Below, piece by piece: positions 46,146 to 55,296 of a DNA stretch of 64,000 nt. The position numbers were made by a program, and so were the translations under genes. Each line of letters begins with the position of its first letter. The first letter of the stretch is position 1. The stretch covers positions 210,665-274,664 of the forward strand of contig JAEYWX010000027.1 of assembly GCA_023428755.1 (NCBI GenBank). Reading direction: 5' to 3'. The DNA comes from Bacteroidota bacterium. GTDB lineage: Bacteria; Bacteroidota; Bacteroidia; Chitinophagales; Chitinophagaceae. The notes under the pieces were generated by a model. That model saw only the letters and a list, made by a program, of their open reading frames with translations. It had not been told where the DNA came from and searched no databases.

Positions 46146-47914
46146 TTGGCAAGATGGTGTGTGGTGAGTGTTTCACGAAGTAATCCCAACAGTTTTCGTT
46201 TATCTGCAAAGCCAATAAACAATCCTTCTGTTTGCACAACGGGTATCACCCACAAACCAGACATGTCGAACAAGCGCATGATCTTTTGAATATCATCTTT
46301 TACGGAAATAGTGTATTGAGGCTTCACCATCACATCACTGATAATGGTTTTATCAAGCACTTCTTCTTTCAGCAAAATCGATTTTACATCATCGATATAA
46401 ACAAGTCCGGTTAACCGACTGTCCTCATTCAACACCGGAAAAACGGTTTGATCGGTTATCAAAAATGCATCTGATAATTTCCGGAACTTATCTTCTTTGC
46501 GCAGTGTAACAAAATCTTTTTCAACAACTGCTTCGGGTCTGATATTATTCAGCAACACCAATTCCCTGTCATCAACCTTAAATCCTTTTTGCGCCAGTTT
46601 TTCGGTATAAATCGAATAGGGTTCAAAGGCACGTGTAATAAAAAAACTTACTGCCGATACAATCATCAGCGGCACAAACAATGTGTACCCGCCGGTTACT
46701 TCTGCAATCAAAAAGATTGCTGTTAACGGTGAATGCACTACACCGCTGAGGATACCGGCCATTCCTGCCGCTACAAAATTCACCGTGAGCAATTCTTTCC
46801 AACCGGTTGTATTAAAGAAATGAGCAAAACCAAAACCTGTAACTGCCCCGGTAAATAAAGTGGGGGCAAACACACCGCCGTTGCCACCTGAACTGATCGT
46901 AACTGCCGATGCCACAACTTTAAATAATACAATGGCAATTACAATCACCAACAACAAATAAGGATTGGTGATCCATTCGCCATAAAATGTATTGCTGAGC
47001 AATTTCTCAGAATCATTATTAAACAAAGCAGCAATGGTTGAATAACCTTCTCCATACAATACCGGGAAGAAAAAAATCAGCAGGCCAAGTAACAAACCTC
47101 CGGCCACTGCTTTGGGAAGTATGGTAGTAGCTGCTGCAAACTTTTTCTCCGTCCAGAAATACACACGCATAAAATACACTGATACCAAACCACACAATGC
47201 ACCCAGCAATAAATAAAACGGGATCGCATCGATCTGCCAATCTTTGGTTAGCAGGTAAAACAAATGCTCATTGTACAGTAAACGGGAGATAACAGCGCCA
47301 CTGGCAGCAGCAATAAGAATGGGAATAAATGTTGGAATGGAAAACTCAGCCAGCAATACTTCCATGGCAAACAACACGCCGGCCACCGGTGTATTAAATA
47401 CAGCTGCTATACCTGCAGCCGCTCCGCATGCCAGCAATACCACACGCTCTTTCTGGCTCAGCAAAAACACACGTGCAATATTGGAACCAACGGCCGACCC
47501 TGTTATTACAATAGGAGCTTCCAATCCTACTGATCCACCAAACCCAACCGTAACGGCACTTGTAACCATATGGCTGTACATATTGTCGGGTGGAATATTA
47601 CCATGACGTTTGGAGATGGATTGAATGATACCGCTGATACCTCTTCCGATTTTTCCCTTGCGAATCTTCTGCACATAAAAGACTGTGATCAATATACCAA
47701 TGAGCGGCAACAGATAATACAGGTATTGCCAATCGTGGCCCCTGAACAATTCACGCAACCAAAACTGGATCGCATGCACTGATTTTTTCAAAGCCACAGC
47801 AACAAGCCCTACTGCTACTCCAACAATAATACTGGAGATGAGAAGAAAATTCCGCTCACTGATGTGTGAGGCTCTGTAACGGTTAATATTTCGAACAACC
47901 GACCTGATAGACAT
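46142..47914 (-). CDS. CLC-type chloride channel/antiporter with CBS pair
   Basis: A 590-residue protein with about ten membrane segments and a C-terminal CBS pair (about 455-575). GSVGLEAPIVITG is the second signature helix and keeps the gating Glu in GLEAP; GGNGGVFAPTLFTGA is the third. The gating Glu suggests proton-coupled exchange rather than a pure channel. It lies 5 bp after the GT81-HAD gene on the same strand and is probably cotranscribed with it. Confidence 0.92.
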   Translation of the reverse strand: MSIRSVVRNINRYRASHISERNFLLISSIIVGVAVGLVAVALKKSVHAIQFWLRELFRGHDWQYLYYLLPLIGILITVFYVQKIRKGKIGRGISGIIQSISKRHGNIPPDNMYSHMVTSAVTVGFGGSVGLEAPIVITGSAVGSNIARVFLLSQKERVVLLACGAAAGIAAVFNTPVAGVLFAMEVLLAEFSIPTFIPILIAAASGAVISRLLYNEHLFYLLTKDWQIDAIPFYLLLGALCGLVSVYFMRVYFWTEKKFAAATTILPKAVAGGLLLGLLIFFFPVLYGEGYSTIAALFNNDSEKLLSNTFYGEWITNPYLLLVIVIAIVLFKVVASAVTISSGGNGGVFAPTLFTGAVTGFGFAHFFNTTGWKELLTVNFVAAGMAGILSGVVHSPLTAIFLIAEVTGGYTLFVPLMIVSAVSFFITRAFEPYSIYTEKLAQKGFKVDDRELVLLNNIRPEAVVEKDFVTLRKEDKFRKLSDAFLITDQTVFPVLNEDSRLTGLVYIDDVKSILLKEEVLDKTIISDVMVKPQYTISVKDDIQKIMRLFDMSGLWVIPVVQTEGLFIGFADKRKLLGLLRETLTTHHLAN

Positions 47915-47919
47915 ACTGA

Positions 47920-49296
47920 TCAGGCAAATTCAAGTATTTCGTTAAACGATGGAACAGTGATTTGCCGGTCGGCAAGATAATTTAATATCTCATTCGATGA
48001 ACAGAAAGAGACACCAACTCCCACATGCTTTACCATGCACAGATCATTTTCACTGTCGCCAATGGCAATAGCATTGTTGATATCAATGTTGTAATGTTTT
48101 AAAATATGTTGCACCGCATTTGTTTTGCAAATGCTGTGTTTGCAGATCGATTCGCCATGATTGAAAAAGAACGATGGTAATTTCACTTCACCGGTTGCTA
48201 CACTTTTCGAGAACTCCAGTTCATTGGCCAATGAAAAATCGGCACCGATCTTTGTTTTGATATGATTGGTTACCACATCATAACTATCGCTGATAATACC
48301 AACTACATATCCCCTGCTTTTTAATTCTTTTACAACATCTTTTACATCGCTCACAAGCGGAATGCTATCAGCAACAGCAAGAATTTGCGAAAGATCACGA
48401 CCCTTCAACAGCTTTGCAATATTCTTTGTGTTGCTGGCCGTATCGCCACCACTTGCACGGATGTTGAGTAATTCTTTTTCGAAGCCATATAATTTTGCAC
48501 AGGTATCAATAAAACGTCCACGTAAAATGGTTCCATCCATATCAAAGATGGCGATCTTGTCAAGCCCCTTCAATCCTTCACGAATGGCAAACTCCATCTG
48601 ATCACGTATTTCAGAAAAAGATTGCAGTTCTTCCAGTGTTGCATTCGGTTGGTTTTGCTGCATGGCCTTTTGAATAATGGCACGTGATACTTCTTTGCTC
48701 ATTTTACCCAAGGCCTGCCAGGGTTTACTTTTATTATCGATATAACCAATATTCACTTCTGTAATACGGGCCTTCATCAAGTGCATATCAATGAGAATGC
48801 CGATATCAACACCGTAATCATCATAAAAATCGATCTTCTCAAAAAATTTTTTTCGTCCGGCGATCATACCACTGAGGGGCTGTTCAAATTCTGCCAGATC
48901 AGGAAATAATATATTCAGTAATGGTTTTGCTACCAGTTCGGTAACACGTCCTGCATTGCGACCAAAGGTTGCCTTTACAAAATCATGGGAATCATTGATA
49001 ATAGGTGCAACAAGATCCTGAATTGTAAGTGGCGGATAAGGATCAATATCACCATCCAGGAAAACGAGTATTTCATTTTTTGCACACAACAATCCATCTT
49101 TCATCGACATCCCCTTCCCCAGCTTTGTACTGGTGATCACTTGTGCGCCGGCTGCCGTTGCAATACTCACTGTATCATCAAACGATTTATCATCTACTAC
49201 AATCACTTCGGTTACATGCTCGTTTGACAAAGCAAATTTCACTACACTTTCAATTGTATCGGCCTCGTTCAATACAGGAATAATTACTGATACCAT
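47920..49296 (-). CDS. GT81-type glycosyltransferase fused to a HAD-IB phosphatase
   Basis: A 458-residue two-domain protein. Residues 1-220 are a GT-A glycosyltransferase with VSVIIPVLNEADTIESVV, FLDGDIDPYPP (metal-binding DGD), GRVTELVAKPLLNILFPDL and YGVDIGILIDM, blocks shared with glucosyl-3-phosphoglycerate synthase. Residues about 245-458 are a HAD-IB phosphatase with IFDMDGTILRG, VGIISDSYD and IGDSENDLCM. The pair suggests transfer of a sugar to 3-phosphoglycerate and removal of the phosphate to give glucosyl- or mannosylglycerate, a compatible solute. Followed by the CLC gene, also an ion/osmotic function. Confidence 0.85.
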   Translation of the reverse strand: MVSVIIPVLNEADTIESVVKFALSNEHVTEVIVVDDKSFDDTVSIATAAGAQVITSTKLGKGMSMKDGLLCAKNEILVFLDGDIDPYPPLTIQDLVAPIINDSHDFVKATFGRNAGRVTELVAKPLLNILFPDLAEFEQPLSGMIAGRKKFFEKIDFYDDYGVDIGILIDMHLMKARITEVNIGYIDNKSKPWQALGKMSKEVSRAIIQKAMQQNQPNATLEELQSFSEIRDQMEFAIREGLKGLDKIAIFDMDGTILRGRFIDTCAKLYGFEKELLNIRASGGDTASNTKNIAKLLKGRDLSQILAVADSIPLVSDVKDVVKELKSRGYVVGIISDSYDVVTNHIKTKIGADFSLANELEFSKSVATGEVKLPSFFFNHGESICKHSICKTNAVQHILKHYNIDINNAIAIGDSENDLCMVKHVGVGVSFCSSNEILNYLADRQITVPSFNEILEFA

Positions 49297-49469
49297 ACTG
49301 GTGGATTTTAGAAAATTAAAAAATCTGGATTCAATAACAGTTAGTTAACCCGGGTACGGGCAGGGCATAGCAATCCCTCAGAATAACTGCAAGATGAATG
49401 CCACAATCGAATGGTTGCGTGCCGGCTGAAAGAAAATAAATTATTTTGCAGCACGGAAAAGATAGACAT

Positions 49470-49500
49470 AAAAAAAGAACATCCCAAAGAGATGTTCTTT
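49470..49500 (-). terminator. Terminator of the acyl-CoA dehydrogenase gene
   Basis: A 10-bp perfect stem (49474-49483 with 49491-49500), 7-nt loop, and U-rich tail on the minus strand. The rest of the gap 49297-49473 shows nothing recognisable. Confidence 0.8.
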
Positions 49501-49519
49501 CCAGTCCATAAAATCACAA

Positions 49520-50704
49520 TTATTTAAAAGCGTTGAATCCTGTTACATCCATTCCTGTAATCAACAGATGAATATCATGTGTGCCTTCGTAGGTAATTAC
49601 ACTTTCCAGGTTCATCATATGGCGCATCACGGAATATTCACCGGTAATACCCATTCCTCCCAGCATCTGCCGTGCATCCCTGCAAATATTCGTTGCAATT
49701 TCACAGCTGTTACGCTTGGCCATACTTACCTGTTGCGGTGTTGCTCTTCCTTCACTCATCAATACGCCTAAACGCCAGTTGAGCAATTGTGCTTTTGTAA
49801 TTTCAGTGATCATTTCTGCCAGCTTTTTTTGCTGCAACTGAAATCCACCAATGGGTTTGCCAAACTGCATACGTTGTTTGCTGTAACGAAGTGCCGTATC
49901 GTAACAATCCATAGCAGCACCTAACACACCCCATGCAATTCCATAGCGTGCTTTGGTTAAACAACCAAGCGGACCTTTTAATCCCTGCACATTCGGTAAA
50001 ATATTTTCTTTCGGCACTTTTACATTATCAAACACCAACTCACCTGTTGCACTTGCACGCAAGCTCCACTTGCCATGTGTAGTGGGTGTAGAAAAACCTT
50101 CCATACCACGTTCTACAATTACACCACGCACTATGCCTTCTTCATCTTTTGCCCATACAACTGCTACCTGCGAATACGGTGCATTGCTGATCCACATTTT
50201 TGCACCATTGAGAATTACATGATCACCTGCATCTTTTATATTCGTCAACATACTGCTGGGATCACTACCATGATTCGGTTCTGTTAATCCAAAGCAACCC
50301 AGCCACTCGCCACTTGCAAGTTTGGGTAAATATTTTTTACGTTGTTCTTCGTTGCCATAGGCATAAATAGGATACATCACCAGGCTGCCCTGCACACTTG
50401 CCGTTGACCGTACACCACTATCGCCACGCTCCAGTTCCTGCATCATTAAACCATAGCTGATATAATCCAAACCACCACCGCCATATTCAACCGGAACAGT
50501 TGGACCAAAGCAACCCAACTCACCCATTTGCTGAACAATTTGCTGCGGAAACTCAGCCCGTTGTGCATAGTCTTCAATGATGGGCGAAATTTCTTTTTTC
50601 ACGTAGGTGCGCACGGCATCACGAATGAGTTTGTGTTCTTCTGTAAGCAACTCATCCACTAAAAAATAATCCGGGCTTTGAAACAGATCTTGTTTTACTG
50701 ACAT
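49520..50704 (-). CDS. Acyl-CoA dehydrogenase, glutaryl-CoA dehydrogenase-like
   Basis: A 394-residue FAD-dependent acyl-CoA dehydrogenase. CFGLTEPNHGSDPSSM and WISNAPYSQVAVVWAK are the middle-domain blocks, and the catalytic Glu sits in VITYEGTHDIHLLI. The PNHGSDPSSM and TYEGTHDIH forms match the glutaryl-CoA dehydrogenase branch, which decarboxylates glutaryl-CoA to crotonyl-CoA in lysine and tryptophan degradation. Kynureninase and a 3-hydroxyacyl-CoA dehydrogenase elsewhere in the window fit such a route. Confidence 0.9.
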   Translation of the reverse strand: MSVKQDLFQSPDYFLVDELLTEEHKLIRDAVRTYVKKEISPIIEDYAQRAEFPQQIVQQMGELGCFGPTVPVEYGGGGLDYISYGLMMQELERGDSGVRSTASVQGSLVMYPIYAYGNEEQRKKYLPKLASGEWLGCFGLTEPNHGSDPSSMLTNIKDAGDHVILNGAKMWISNAPYSQVAVVWAKDEEGIVRGVIVERGMEGFSTPTTHGKWSLRASATGELVFDNVKVPKENILPNVQGLKGPLGCLTKARYGIAWGVLGAAMDCYDTALRYSKQRMQFGKPIGGFQLQQKKLAEMITEITKAQLLNWRLGVLMSEGRATPQQVSMAKRNSCEIATNICRDARQMLGGMGITGEYSVMRHMMNLESVITYEGTHDIHLLITGMDVTGFNAFK

Positions 50705-50794
50705 AGCAAAGGCGTTCGTTTAAAAGTTAACAAATGTACGTGTGGACTTGCATACAAAAAAGTTGTACTTTTTCGGCTCTTAAAAAAGATCTGT

Positions 50795-51211
50795 ATGAAG
50801 CCGCTCCTCTTTTCCATTTTGTTGCTCACAACCATTACAACATATGCGCAGCAAACCAACGAACAACCAAAAGAAAAAATACAACCGTACTGGTTTGTGA
50901 TGCTGCTGAAAGGCTCCAACCGTTCGCAGGATTCAGCAACTGCAGCTAAAATTCAGGAAGGCCACATGTCAAACATGGCACGCCTGCATAAAGAAGGAAA
51001 ATTAAAAGCAGCCGGGCCGTTTGGTGATGGAGGTGATTGGGTCGGTTTGTTCATCTTTGATGCATCGGCGCCGGGTTGCAAAACCAAAGAAGAAGTAGAA
51101 GCATTGGTAAAAACAGATCCTGCTGTAAAAGCGGGTCGTTTAACCTATGATATCCGTCCGTGGTGGACCATGGGTAGTGGCAGTTTTAAATCAGGTATTC
51201 CTGAAAACTAA
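50795..51211 (+). CDS. Secreted YCII-related protein
   Basis: A 138-residue protein with a signal peptide (TTYAQ). The rest resembles the YCII fold: PYWFVMLLKGSNRSQD, HMSNMARLHKEGKLKAAGPFGDGG and a C-terminal block with VKAGRLTYDIRPWW. YCII proteins form dimeric ferredoxin-like folds with a conserved His/Asp; secreted forms are of unknown function. Confidence 0.82.
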   Translation: MKPLLFSILLLTTITTYAQQTNEQPKEKIQPYWFVMLLKGSNRSQDSATAAKIQEGHMSNMARLHKEGKLKAAGPFGDGGDWVGLFIFDASAPGCKTKEEVEALVKTDPAVKAGRLTYDIRPWWTMGSGSFKSGIPEN

Positions 51212-51266
51212 AACAGGCTTTGCAAAAAAATGCCCGTCATATTTTTATGACCTTATACTCATCAAT

Positions 51267-51953
51267 ATGCAATTCGTTTATTCTGTTATTCTATTATTCG
51301 TTTTCACTATTTCATGCGACAGCAGTAAGATGTCTACCAACAACGAACAAAAAACATATTTCTATCTCGCCCTTGGCGATAGTTATACCATTGGCGAAAG
51401 TGTTCCTGAAAACAAAAACTTTCCGCACCAGGTAGTGGAGTTGTTACGAAAAGAAAAGATCAACATTGATGAGCCGGCCATTATTGCAAAAACCGGTTGG
51501 ACAACCGATGAACTACAGGAACAACTCAGCCGCACAAGACTTGCCGTGCCGTTTGATTTTGTGACACTGCTGATCGGCGTCAACAATCAATACCGCGGAC
51601 GCAGTACAACAGAATATGCGCAACAGTTTGAAGAATTGCTGCAGCAGGCAATTGGTTATGCAGGCGACAAAACTGAGCATGTAATTGTATTGAGCATTCC
51701 TGACTGGGGTGTTACCCCTTTTGCAAAAGACAGGGACAAAAATAAAATAGCCAACGAGATCGATGCTTTTAATGCCATCAATGAAACGATTGCAAAGAAA
51801 TACAAGGTGCATTACATCAACATTACGCCGTTTACTAGAGAAGCTGCAAACGACAAAACATTGGTGGCAGAAGATGGCTTGCATCCGTCTGCAAAAGATT
51901 ATGCACGCTGGGCGGTGAAGGTGAAAGAGGTGATGATGAAGGAGATCAAGTGA
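51267..51953 (+). CDS. SGNH/GDSL hydrolase lipoprotein
   Basis: Start taken at the Met of MQFVYSVILLFVF (228 residues), which opens a lipoprotein signal (TISC); an in-frame start at 51147 inside the previous gene would precede it by 40 residues. SGNH blocks are LALGDSYTIGE (Ser), GVNNQYRG (Asn) and EDGLHPSAKDY (Asp/His). It is probably an envelope esterase or lipase; substrate unknown. Confidence 0.88.
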   Translation: MQFVYSVILLFVFTISCDSSKMSTNNEQKTYFYLALGDSYTIGESVPENKNFPHQVVELLRKEKINIDEPAIIAKTGWTTDELQEQLSRTRLAVPFDFVTLLIGVNNQYRGRSTTEYAQQFEELLQQAIGYAGDKTEHVIVLSIPDWGVTPFAKDRDKNKIANEIDAFNAINETIAKKYKVHYINITPFTREAANDKTLVAEDGLHPSAKDYARWAVKVKEVMMKEIK

Positions 51954-52004
51954 TTTTTATGTAAGTGCGGATTTCATTTACTCAAAAAAAAGCAAAGCTT
52001 TATA

Positions 52005-52460
52005 TCACCAACCCGGCCCTGATTTTTCATTTGAGGCAGGCTGTATATTTTTAAAGTCATTCAACAACATTGGGTCTTCTCCTTTTATATATCGCTTGTG
52101 CATATCCAACAAGAGAACAAATAGAGTTTCAATACCTTCATTCCGATCATCATTCTTCACTTTCAATTTTGCAAGTGCTCTTTCAGCTGCCTGCCAAAAG
52201 AACACACGATTTTGAGAAGTATATGTTCTCAAGTCTAGATTAAACAGTATATCATTATCTTTTCGAATGAAGCCCCCATATCCATTAGGGATATCACCGT
52301 TTTCTTCTCTATAAACAAATACCTCTAGATATTCATAAAATTCTTCTGCACCTTCAATATTTTTCAACTGAATTCTTATCAGCTACAACATGTAAGCCAT
52401 ACCTGTCCATCTTCTTGCTATTACTCTCCCATCATCTAATGTCCAAAATGCTGACGCCAT
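52005..52460 (-). pseudogene. Small conserved-looking gene interrupted by one in-frame amber codon
   Basis: From ATG at 52460 the frame reads MASAFWTLDDGRVIARRWTG and on to codon 25, then TAG at 52385-52383, and continues open in the same frame for 125 more codons (LKNIEGAEEFYEYLEVFVYR onward) to 52005. Only a TTG (52367) could start the downstream part alone. The single stop, likely a Glu or Gln codon before mutation, suggests a recent nonsense change, readthrough or a sequencing error. The family is not recognised; no signal peptide. Confidence 0.65.
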
Positions 52461-52491
52461 ATTATTAAATAACTTGAGAAACTAAAGTATT

Positions 52492-53352
52492 TTATTTTAA
52501 ATAACTCATCATCTCAAACTGGTACTGCTCTGCAATGGCTTTTGCTTCGGTTGCAAAATCTTCTTTGGCTGATGCGTAGATGACTGCACGGCTGGCATTC
52601 ACTAGTAATCCAACATCTCCTCCACCCCGACCTGAAGGTTCGGGGCCAGTCAACATTGCTTTTTCAGAAATATCCTTCAAGCTGCCGCCTTGTGCACCAA
52701 CGCCGGGCACTAACAAGAAATGATCGGGGATAATACTGCGGATATTGATAAATTCTTCCGGCTGTGTTGCCCCTACAACAAACATTAAATTATCAGGTGT
52801 ACCCCATGATGATACAGTACGCAATACACGTTCGTACAAAAACTCTGCACGTAAATGTTCTTCACCATTACTGCTTACAAGTTGTTTCAACTCAAAATCA
52901 TTAGCACCTTTGTTTGATGTAAGTCCAAGTACAATGGCCCATTTACCTTCATACTCTAAAAACGGACGCACACTGTCTTCACCCATATATGGAGCAACGG
53001 TAACTGCATCAAAATTCATGGCTTCGAAAAATGCTCGTGCATATTGTGTAGAAGTATTACCAATATCGCCACGCTTGGCATCAGCAATTTTAAAATGGGT
53101 ATCAGGAATATAATTCACCGTGCGTTCCATAACTTCCCATCCTTTCACGCCCATTGCTTCGTAAAAAGCAGTGTTAATCTTATAGCTTACGCAATGCGGC
53201 AAGGTTGCATCAATAATGGCTTTATTGAATTCAAACATCGCATCAGGATGCGATTGCAAATGCTTAGGGATTTTGGTAAGATCAGTATCTAACCCTACAC
53301 ATAAATACGATTGCTTTTGCTGAATCTGTTCTACGAGTTGCTGCCTTGTCAT
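52492..53352 (-). CDS. pyrF: Orotidine 5'-phosphate decarboxylase (type 2)
   Basis: A 286-residue OMP decarboxylase of the longer type-2 group, last step of UMP synthesis. The catalytic DxKxxD array is in FKIADAKRGDIGNTSTQYA, with phosphate-binding VPGVGAQGG and a later VNASRAVIYAS. Single gene, 31 bp beyond the amber-interrupted gene. Confidence 0.96.
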   Translation of the reverse strand: MTRQQLVEQIQQKQSYLCVGLDTDLTKIPKHLQSHPDAMFEFNKAIIDATLPHCVSYKINTAFYEAMGVKGWEVMERTVNYIPDTHFKIADAKRGDIGNTSTQYARAFFEAMNFDAVTVAPYMGEDSVRPFLEYEGKWAIVLGLTSNKGANDFELKQLVSSNGEEHLRAEFLYERVLRTVSSWGTPDNLMFVVGATQPEEFINIRSIIPDHFLLVPGVGAQGGSLKDISEKAMLTGPEPSGRGGGDVGLLVNASRAVIYASAKEDFATEAKAIAEQYQFEMMSYLK

Positions 53353-53383
53353 GCGGCGAAGATAAAAGAAAGTCGGGAGTGGT

Positions 53384-53498
53384 TAGTCGGAAAGTCCGGA
53401 AGAATCACTACGCAAATTACAGTGCGTCACTGTTTCAGTTTTTCTGTATTACGGACTTACTTTCTTTCGGTCTCTCCGACTTCCGGACTTGCTGACTA
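53384..53498. repeat. 115-bp element with 19-bp inverted ends
   Basis: TAGTCGGAAAGTCCGGAAG (53384-53402) and, inverted, CTTCCGGACTTGCTGACTA (53480-53498) match at 17 of 19 positions. It fills the gap between pyrF and kynU and abuts the kynU stop codon. Its size is close to the 113-bp repeats at 42.7 kb but the sequence is unrelated. Confidence 0.6.
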
Positions 53499-54773
53499 CT
53501 AACTTACTATCCTCTTCAACTCTTCCCCAAACTTCCACACTTCTTCAAATGTATTATACAGAGGAACGGGAGCTAACCGGATCACTGAAGGTTCCCGCCA
53601 ATCAACAAAATAACCGGCGTTCATCAATGCAGTGTATATTTCCTTACCACGTTGCAGCATATTCATACTTACCTGGCAGCCATGTTCTGCTTCGGCACGT
53701 GGCGTAATGAATTCAATGATTGGTTTTGTTTGCGCTTTGTTTACTTCATCGAGTATATACCAGAGATAAGCCGTTAACTGTTTCCTTTTTGTGTTGATGT
53801 TGTCCCACCCTGCTTCTTCAAACAGCTCCAGCGATGCAAGCAATGATGCATACAGCAACAACGGCGGAGTGCCTAACTGCCAGCCTTCTGCAGTTTGTAT
53901 GGGCTTGAAGCCTTTCTCCATTTGAAAACGGGTAGCTTTTTCATAACCCCACCATCCTGCAAAACGTTGCAGTGATGCATCATTGTGGTAACGTTCATGC
54001 ACATACGCAGCAGCAATAGCACCCGGACCGCCATTTAAATATTTGTAATTGCACCAGCAGGCAAAATCAACATTCCAGTTGTGCAACTGTACTTCAACAT
54101 TGCCGGCAGCATGTGCCAGGTCGAAACCAACTTTTGCACCGGCCTTTTGCGCCAGCTGCGTAATAGTTTGCATGTCGAACACCTGTCCGCTATAATAGTT
54201 GATACCGCCGAATAAAACCAGCGCCAGTTCATCACGTAACTCAACGATCTTTTGCAGAATATCTTCGTCGCGAAGCGTATGCTCGCCCGGGCGTGGCGCA
54301 ATTTCTACAATGGCATCAGCAGGATCGTCCCCATGATTCCGCACATGTGTTTCCATCATATACTGATCACTGGGAAATGCTTTTGCTTCGCAAAGTATTT
54401 TGTAACGCTTGCCTTGCGGACGATAAAAACTCACCAGCATCAAATGCAGATTTACGCTGAGGTTATTCATCACCGTTACTTCGTGTGGCAAACAACCAAC
54501 GATCTTGCTTAAGGGACCGGTTAAGCGATCATGATAATCCATCCATGGTTCATCCGCACCAAAAAAAGCTTCTACACCATGTGCCGCCCAATCGCTGAGG
54601 ATTGTTTGTAATTTTTCATTCGTTCGCTTCGGTTGCAAGCCCAATGAATTACCGAGAAAATAAACCTTGTTTGTTCCGTTGGCAGCAGGAAGAATAAACT
54701 GCTCACGAAAATTTTTTAACGGATCAGCTGCATCCAGCTGTTGCGCAAAAGCAAGTGATGATTGAAACTGCAT
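53499..54773 (-). CDS. kynU: Kynureninase
   Basis: A 424-residue PLP enzyme, usual length. FLGNSLGLQPKRTNEKL, FDLAHAAGNVEVQLHNW and CNYKYLNGGPGAIAAAYVHE (with the PLP Lys in YKY) are family blocks. It converts kynurenine or 3-hydroxykynurenine to (3-hydroxy)anthranilate plus alanine. No other kyn gene is adjacent. Together with glutaryl-CoA dehydrogenase-like and 3-hydroxyacyl-CoA dehydrogenase genes, tryptophan degradation is plausible. Confidence 0.95.
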   Translation of the reverse strand: MQFQSSLAFAQQLDAADPLKNFREQFILPAANGTNKVYFLGNSLGLQPKRTNEKLQTILSDWAAHGVEAFFGADEPWMDYHDRLTGPLSKIVGCLPHEVTVMNNLSVNLHLMLVSFYRPQGKRYKILCEAKAFPSDQYMMETHVRNHGDDPADAIVEIAPRPGEHTLRDEDILQKIVELRDELALVLFGGINYYSGQVFDMQTITQLAQKAGAKVGFDLAHAAGNVEVQLHNWNVDFACWCNYKYLNGGPGAIAAAYVHERYHNDASLQRFAGWWGYEKATRFQMEKGFKPIQTAEGWQLGTPPLLLYASLLASLELFEEAGWDNINTKRKQLTAYLWYILDEVNKAQTKPIIEFITPRAEAEHGCQVSMNMLQRGKEIYTALMNAGYFVDWREPSVIRLAPVPLYNTFEEVWKFGEELKRIVS

Positions 54774-54886
54774 AGCCGCAAAGAAACGACTAAATCATTT
54801 GCAACGATGAACCCTTGAGCCAAACATTTTCAGTAAAAAGTGGAATGTCTTTCTATTCCCGCATCGATGAATTCAATAATGCGCTT

Positions 54887-54918
54887 AAAAAATGTGGCGA
54901 ACCTTCGGTTCGCCACAT
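54887..54918 (-). terminator. Terminator of the GlsB gene
   Basis: A 12-bp perfect stem (54892-54903 with 54907-54918), loop TTC, with a U-rich run on the minus strand. Confidence 0.88.
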
Positions 54919-54936
54919 CGTATCAAAACAACTGAT

Positions 54937-55185
54937 TCATTTTCGATGAAAAAGTAAATTAATGATCGCCAGAATAACAATTGCACCAATGGCACCTGTT
55001 AAAACAGCACCGATCAATCCTGTTCCTAAACTAATACCGAGTTTACCCAGTAACCAGTAACCGACAAAACTGCCGAGGATACCAATTACAATATTGCCAA
55101 GTAATCCCAATCCGCCACCTTTAAAAATAAAAGCTCCCAGCCAGCCGGCGAGTGCGCCGATCAAAAGTGTTCCGATCAGTTCCAT
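54937..55185 (-). CDS. GlsB/YeaQ/YmgE family stress-response membrane protein
   Basis: Start taken at the Met of MELIGTLLIGALAGWLG (82 residues, the usual family size); an upstream start at 55221 adds 12 residues. It is a glycine-rich protein with three hydrophobic segments (GLLGNIVIGILGSFVGYWLL, then a C-terminal helix). Members are often induced in stationary phase or osmotic stress; molecular role unknown. Confidence 0.9.
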   Translation of the reverse strand: MELIGTLLIGALAGWLGAFIFKGGGLGLLGNIVIGILGSFVGYWLLGKLGISLGTGLIGAVLTGAIGAIVILAIINLLFHRK

Positions 55186-55245
55186 ACAATTGATTTTTGG
55201 TATGAAGAAAATAGTTGACAACTATGCCATCACATTATCGTGCCA

Positions 55246-55274
55246 AAAAAAATGGCGGATCCATGATCCGCCAT
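55246..55274 (-). terminator. Terminator of the apbC gene
   Basis: A 10-bp perfect stem (55252-55261 with 55265-55274), loop CAT, with an oligo-U tail on the minus strand. Confidence 0.88.
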
Positions 55275-55296
55275 CAACTTATTTGTATTCATGTTT

